A stretch of DNA of 17,897 nucleotides from an uncultured Bacillaceae bacterium (GTDB lineage: Bacteria; Bacillota; Bacilli; Bacillales; Cytobacillaceae). Below, one piece after another: positions 14,630 through 17,897 of the stretch. Location of the stretch: the NCBI GenBank assembly GCA_937995745.1, contig CALKIU010000097.1, positions 1 through 17,897 on the forward strand, read 5' to 3'. The first letter of the stretch is position 1. Every line of letters begins with the position of its first letter. Below the pieces are notes generated by a model. The model worked only from the letters and a program-made list of their open reading frames with translations. It was not told the DNA's origin and searched no databases. A program made the translations under genes and the position numbers.

Positions 14630-14779
14630 TGCCTCCCAGAATTTCGAATTTTTCGTATGAGTCTTAGAAAAATTTTACCAATCAATAACCATTATTTTTG
14701 TATATGGAAAAAAATGACACTCGTTCTAATTTTTGTCCATGTAAAAATTCAGACAATCATAAAAAGGAGGTTATGCCCG

Positions 14780-15874
14780 ATGAACGTTACAGTAATTGGA
14801 GCCGGAAACAGCGGACTTGCTTTTGCCGCCCACCTCGGCAGGGCAGGACACCACGTCACTTTATGGAATCGTTCGAGGAGAACGATTGAAAAACTGCTGT
14901 TTACAAAGACCATTCATTGCCGGGGGATGATTGACGGGCAAGTCAGAATTCACGTTGTCACGGACAGTATGGAAGAAGCGTTAATGAATCCGGATGTGAT
15001 TTTGATAACCACACCGGCTTGTTCCCACAGGGAATTGGCGGAACAAATCGCTAAACATATAAAAAAGGAAGCATTGATTGTCTTGAATCCGGGAAGAACT
15101 TTCGGGGCTCTGGAGTTTAAAGAAGTCTATCAAAAGTACAATCCGTACATTCCGCAAACAATTGCTGAGACCCAGACGAATTTATATACATGCAGAAAAA
15201 CGGCGCCGGATAGCGTCGATATAATCGGAATAAAGTCAAGTGTGTTAATTTCCACTTTTGATGCCAATGAAAATGAGGCCGTCATTCAAAGAATGCCGAA
15301 TTGCCTGCAGGAATATTTTATTCCGGCCGATTCGATGATTGAAACCTCGCTCGGTAATGTGGGCATGATTCTTCACTGTGCACCGTTGCTCCTCAATGTG
15401 GGCTGGACGGAAAATCCGGTTGCCATGTATAAATATTACTATGAAGGAATCAGTCCGACGGTGGCCAGATTTATCGAACATATTGACCGGGAGAGGGTCA
15501 TGGTCGCCCGGGCGCTCGGCTATGAACTGGAGACGACGAAAGAATGGATGGAAAGAACGTACTTGATCAACGGAAGAACCTTGTATGAAACGATACAAAA
15601 TAATTTTTACTACAGGACGATAGATGCACCATGCACCTTGAAACACAGATATATATTGGAAGATGTGCCTTGCGGGCTAGTGCCGCTTGAGGCGGTCGGT
15701 GAGAGACTGGGACTGGATATGAAAAACACGAAATTGGTGATAGATCTGGCGTCCCGGCTGATGGAAATTGATTTCAGGAAAGAAGGCCGCAATTTGCATG
15801 ACTTTTTCTTGAATGGCGGTTTGGAACGTTTGATGGTGATGTTTAGGAGGAGGGAATTTTCTTGCGTGCTGTAA
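14780..15874 (+). CDS. Opine-dehydrogenase-like NAD(P)-dependent oxidoreductase
   Basis: 364-residue soluble protein. The N-terminal Rossmann fold begins VTVIGAGNSGLAFAAHL with the dinucleotide motif GAGNSG (7-12). The C-terminal helical domain fits the octopine/nopaline dehydrogenase family. His199 in GMILHCAPLLLN and Asp295 in RYILEDVPCGLVP are spaced as the catalytic His-Asp dyad of Arthrobacter CENDH (from memory His202/Asp297). Enzymes of this family reversibly form or cleave N-(carboxyalkyl) amino acids from an amino acid and a 2-oxo acid; some relatives act as simple 2-hydroxy or amino acid dehydrogenases. AAAGGAGG (14763-14770) fixes the ATG at 14780. A longer in-frame start at 14621 adds a non-protein-like extension. 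The last 13 bases overlap the cobalamin mutase gene, so the two products are made together and probably act in one pathway. Confidence 0.85.
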   Translation: MNVTVIGAGNSGLAFAAHLGRAGHHVTLWNRSRRTIEKLLFTKTIHCRGMIDGQVRIHVVTDSMEEALMNPDVILITTPACSHRELAEQIAKHIKKEALIVLNPGRTFGALEFKEVYQKYNPYIPQTIAETQTNLYTCRKTAPDSVDIIGIKSSVLISTFDANENEAVIQRMPNCLQEYFIPADSMIETSLGNVGMILHCAPLLLNVGWTENPVAMYKYYYEGISPTVARFIEHIDRERVMVARALGYELETTKEWMERTYLINGRTLYETIQNNFYYRTIDAPCTLKHRYILEDVPCGLVPLEAVGERLGLDMKNTKLVIDLASRLMEIDFRKEGRNLHDFFLNGGLERLMVMFRRREFSCVL

Positions 15875-17778
15875 AGACAGATATATTTGCGTTCATCAAA
15901 CCATCCCTCGATGCGCATACGTTGGGAGTGAATTCGGCGGCGGAATTGATTCGCGAATGCGGATTTAAAGTGGTTCTTGCCGATGAAACCATTGAAAAAG
16001 CGATGAATGGTTTCCGTTATGAAAAAAACAGGCAAAAAGTACTGGATTGGATTCGTGCGAACAATCTCAACCGCATCGGCCTCAGCTACCGTCTGGACGA
16101 AGCGGAAGCAGTCAAAATGGTCGGCTATCTCATAAAAGAATTGAAAGATCATGAGATGCTGCATTACCAGGGAGGCCCCGTTAAAGCGATTTACTTTGGA
16201 GGGCTTCCCGGTACATGTGCGGCGATTGAAAAAGAACACCGGGGGTTGGTCAAAACCTTTAAAGGCGGCGAGTCCCCCCGGGAATTTTTGCTTAAAATGG
16301 GCATTCCGGAAGAGATGATTCCGCGCGGATTCATGGAAGGGAGCCGTTACGATGATTTCCGCCTGCAATTTGGCAAAGAGATCATCGATTCGCAAGAATA
16401 TGATTCGTTTAAACCGGATGACAAATCAGGCTATCCGGAATACGGGACGATGAATGACACTGTCTTAAAAAGAATTGATCATAATATGAAAAAACCGTTC
16501 ATCCCATTGATTCGCGCCCATGTGGGACCTTATTCGTCAACCGTGGACCGGATGGAGTCAGTGAAAGAATTTGTTTCTTGGGCAAAAGAATTGGCCAAAG
16601 CCGGTTATTTGGATATTTTGTCGATTGGCACTTCCCAGTTGACCCAGTCCCATTTTGGCGAAGACTGGGGTGATATGCCGAACGGCGGAGGAGTTCCGAT
16701 CAATTCTCCGGAGGAATACCGGATGATTTGGGAAGCTTCCCGTCCGTTGTTGGTGCGGACTTATGCGGGCACAAAAAATATTCCGCAGCTGGCCAAAATG
16801 TATGAAGAGACGATTAATATTTGCTGGCACGCTTTGTCGTTATGGTGGTTCAATAAGCTGGATGAACGCGGTCCTTACGATTTGTATACGAATTTGCAGC
16901 AGCATGTTGAAACGCTGAAATTTATTGCCAAAACGAATAAACCGTTTGAACCGAATATTCCCCACCATTTTGCTTTCAGGGGAGCGGACGATGTCACATA
17001 TATCGTCTCCGCCTATTTGGCGGCAAAATTGGCCAAAAAGCTCGGAGTCAAAACCCTTATATTGCAAAATATGCTGAACACACCCCGCTTCACATGGGGA
17101 ATACAGGATCTGGCCAAATCAAGGGCGATGCTGACCCTTGTGAAGGAATTGGAGGATGACAACTTCCGGGTCTTGTTGCAGCCGCGGGCAGGGTTGGATT
17201 ACTTCAGCTCCGACTTGTACGAAGCGAAGATTCAATTGGCTGCCGTGACCGCGTTGATGGATGACATCGATCCCCATAATGAAGCCAGCCCGCCGATTAT
17301 TCACGTGGTCAGCTACTCCGAGGCATCCCATTTGGCGACGCCGGAGATTGTCAATGAAAGCATTAAAATTACCCAGCACTCCCTGCAAACATATCGCAAG
17401 CTGAGGAGGGCGGGGAAAATTGAAGACATGAGCAGGAACAGGGAAGTGGACGAACGGAAGCAAGAACTGCTCGAATCGGCGCGGACAATCATATCCGGCA
17501 TCGAGGGCAGCGTGCCCAATCCATATTCCGCCGAAGGCTTTTACACCATTTTTAAAGCCGGATTCCTGCCTGTTCCATACTTGTGGGGTCAAACCGAAGA
17601 ATTTAAACACGCCAAACACTGGAAAACCAAACCCGTCAAAGGAGCCGTAAAACTTGTCGACGAAAACGGAAAATTCATCACCTCCGGTCAAGTCGTCGAA
17701 TACGCCAAACAATGGATCAAAGAATCCACTCCCCGGGACATTACCCGACTGGACATGGGAACAGGCCGAGAACATTGA
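15862..17778 (+). CDS. Fused cobalamin-binding / glutamate-mutase-E-like carbon-skeleton mutase
   Basis: 638-residue protein. Residues 1-150 resemble the B12-binding fold: DAHTLG (17-22) matches DxHxxG, with His19 as the likely lower cobalt ligand. A GLSYRL segment (73-78) and FGGLPG (112-117) stand where SxL and GG are expected. Residues from about 215 to 600 resemble glutamate mutase subunit E: IQDLAKSRA (414-422), SEASHLATPEIVNESIKITQHSLQ near 486-509 and the C-terminal IFKAGFLPVPYLWG (563-576). In known glutamate mutase these are two separate subunits. By eye, Arg299 and Glu335 align with substrate-binding Arg149 and Glu171 of the clostridial enzyme, while the Arg100 position appears to be Gln or Ser. 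The substrate is therefore probably an amino acid other than glutamate. The TTG start at 15862 follows AGGAGGAGGG and overlaps the dehydrogenase gene. No reactivase gene lies in the window. Confidence 0.8.
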   Translation: MRAVKTDIFAFIKPSLDAHTLGVNSAAELIRECGFKVVLADETIEKAMNGFRYEKNRQKVLDWIRANNLNRIGLSYRLDEAEAVKMVGYLIKELKDHEMLHYQGGPVKAIYFGGLPGTCAAIEKEHRGLVKTFKGGESPREFLLKMGIPEEMIPRGFMEGSRYDDFRLQFGKEIIDSQEYDSFKPDDKSGYPEYGTMNDTVLKRIDHNMKKPFIPLIRAHVGPYSSTVDRMESVKEFVSWAKELAKAGYLDILSIGTSQLTQSHFGEDWGDMPNGGGVPINSPEEYRMIWEASRPLLVRTYAGTKNIPQLAKMYEETINICWHALSLWWFNKLDERGPYDLYTNLQQHVETLKFIAKTNKPFEPNIPHHFAFRGADDVTYIVSAYLAAKLAKKLGVKTLILQNMLNTPRFTWGIQDLAKSRAMLTLVKELEDDNFRVLLQPRAGLDYFSSDLYEAKIQLAAVTALMDDIDPHNEASPPIIHVVSYSEASHLATPEIVNESIKITQHSLQTYRKLRRAGKIEDMSRNREVDERKQELLESARTIISGIEGSVPNPYSAEGFYTIFKAGFLPVPYLWGQTEEFKHAKHWKTKPVKGAVKLVDENGKFITSGQVVEYAKQWIKESTPRDITRLDMGTGREH

Positions 17779-17815
17779 CAAAACCGAAGTCAACATTTAT
17801 ACCCTAAAATATTGG

Positions 17816-17848
17816 AAAACCCCGATTAAATCAGGGGTTTTCTTTTTT
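17816..17848 (+). terminator. Terminator of the opine dehydrogenase-mutase operon
   Basis: AAAACCCC (17816-17823) pairs with GGGGTTTT (17834-17841), with GAT/ATC able to pair inside. A T-rich tail (TCTTTTTT) follows. It lies 37 bases after the stop codon, so the operon has only two genes. Confidence 0.92.
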
Positions 17849-17897
17849 GTTTGGCTATTTACTATACTAGGTTCGGTGTCCCAATTTTAGAAAAGTT

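Noticed and set aside
14621..14779. N-terminal extension of the opine dehydrogenase to 14621
   Set aside because: The added residues are not protein-like, there is no ribosome site, and AAAGGAGG directly precedes the ATG at 14780, where the Rossmann fold begins.
13362..14779. Cobalamin riboswitch upstream of the mutase operon
   Set aside because: I looked for the B12-box core (GCCACTG) and associated GC-rich paired regions and found none. This is an eye search only.
17865..17897. Possible insertion-sequence end at the right edge (GGTTCGGTGTCCC... region)
   Set aside because: Only about 30 bases are visible and no transposase or partner inverted repeat can be checked.

Overview
The window looks like chromosomal DNA of a Bacillaceae member, possibly a moderate thermophile. 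The case rests on strong GGAGG-type ribosome-binding sites, TTG and GTG starts, sigma-A-type promoters, U-tailed terminators, a LytS/LytT-type two-component system and an ActP-like symporter paired with a DUF485 protein. Genus and species cannot be fixed from the sequence alone. No rRNA, tRNA, CRISPR array or complete insertion sequence was seen.

Layout. (1) 88-1444: a small heat-shock protein with tandem terminators, then a GNAT acetyltransferase. (2) 1581-1915: a gene-free stretch with a degenerate tandem array of about 52-bp period, each unit holding a 25-bp imperfect palindrome. (3) 2355-6334: an IclR-family regulator, a convergent luciferase-like flavin monooxygenase, and a divergent AAHS-type MFS carrier (aromatic-acid/H+ symport family). 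The monooxygenase and carrier share a control region in which a near-perfect 25-bp palindrome lies between two opposed sigma-A promoters. This reads as a small module for uptake and oxidation of an organic acid. (4) 6591-10955: a tightly overlapping operon DUF485 - sodium/solute symporter - LytS-type kinase - LytTR response regulator. It ends in a long hairpin terminator. (5) 11243-13135: a second DUF485-symporter pair. Its promoter has a poor -35 and three 21-bp-phased LytTR-like direct repeats just upstream, so it is probably the target of the two-component system. (6) 13194-13361: a promoter-to-terminator unit without an ORF, a candidate small RNA. (7) 13362-14779: about 1.4 kb of AT-rich DNA without a convincing gene but with several inverted repeats. 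(8) 14780-17778: a translationally coupled two-gene operon encoding an opine-dehydrogenase-like protein and a 638-residue protein that fuses a cobalamin-binding domain (DxHxxG) to a glutamate-mutase-E-like barrel. A terminator closes it.

The most novel part is the last operon. It suggests a B12-dependent carbon-skeleton rearrangement coupled to an NAD(P)-dependent opine-type oxidoreductase, with a mutase pocket that differs from glutamate mutase. The second most informative part is the LytST/symporter circuit, where gene order, a promoter and operator repeats agree.
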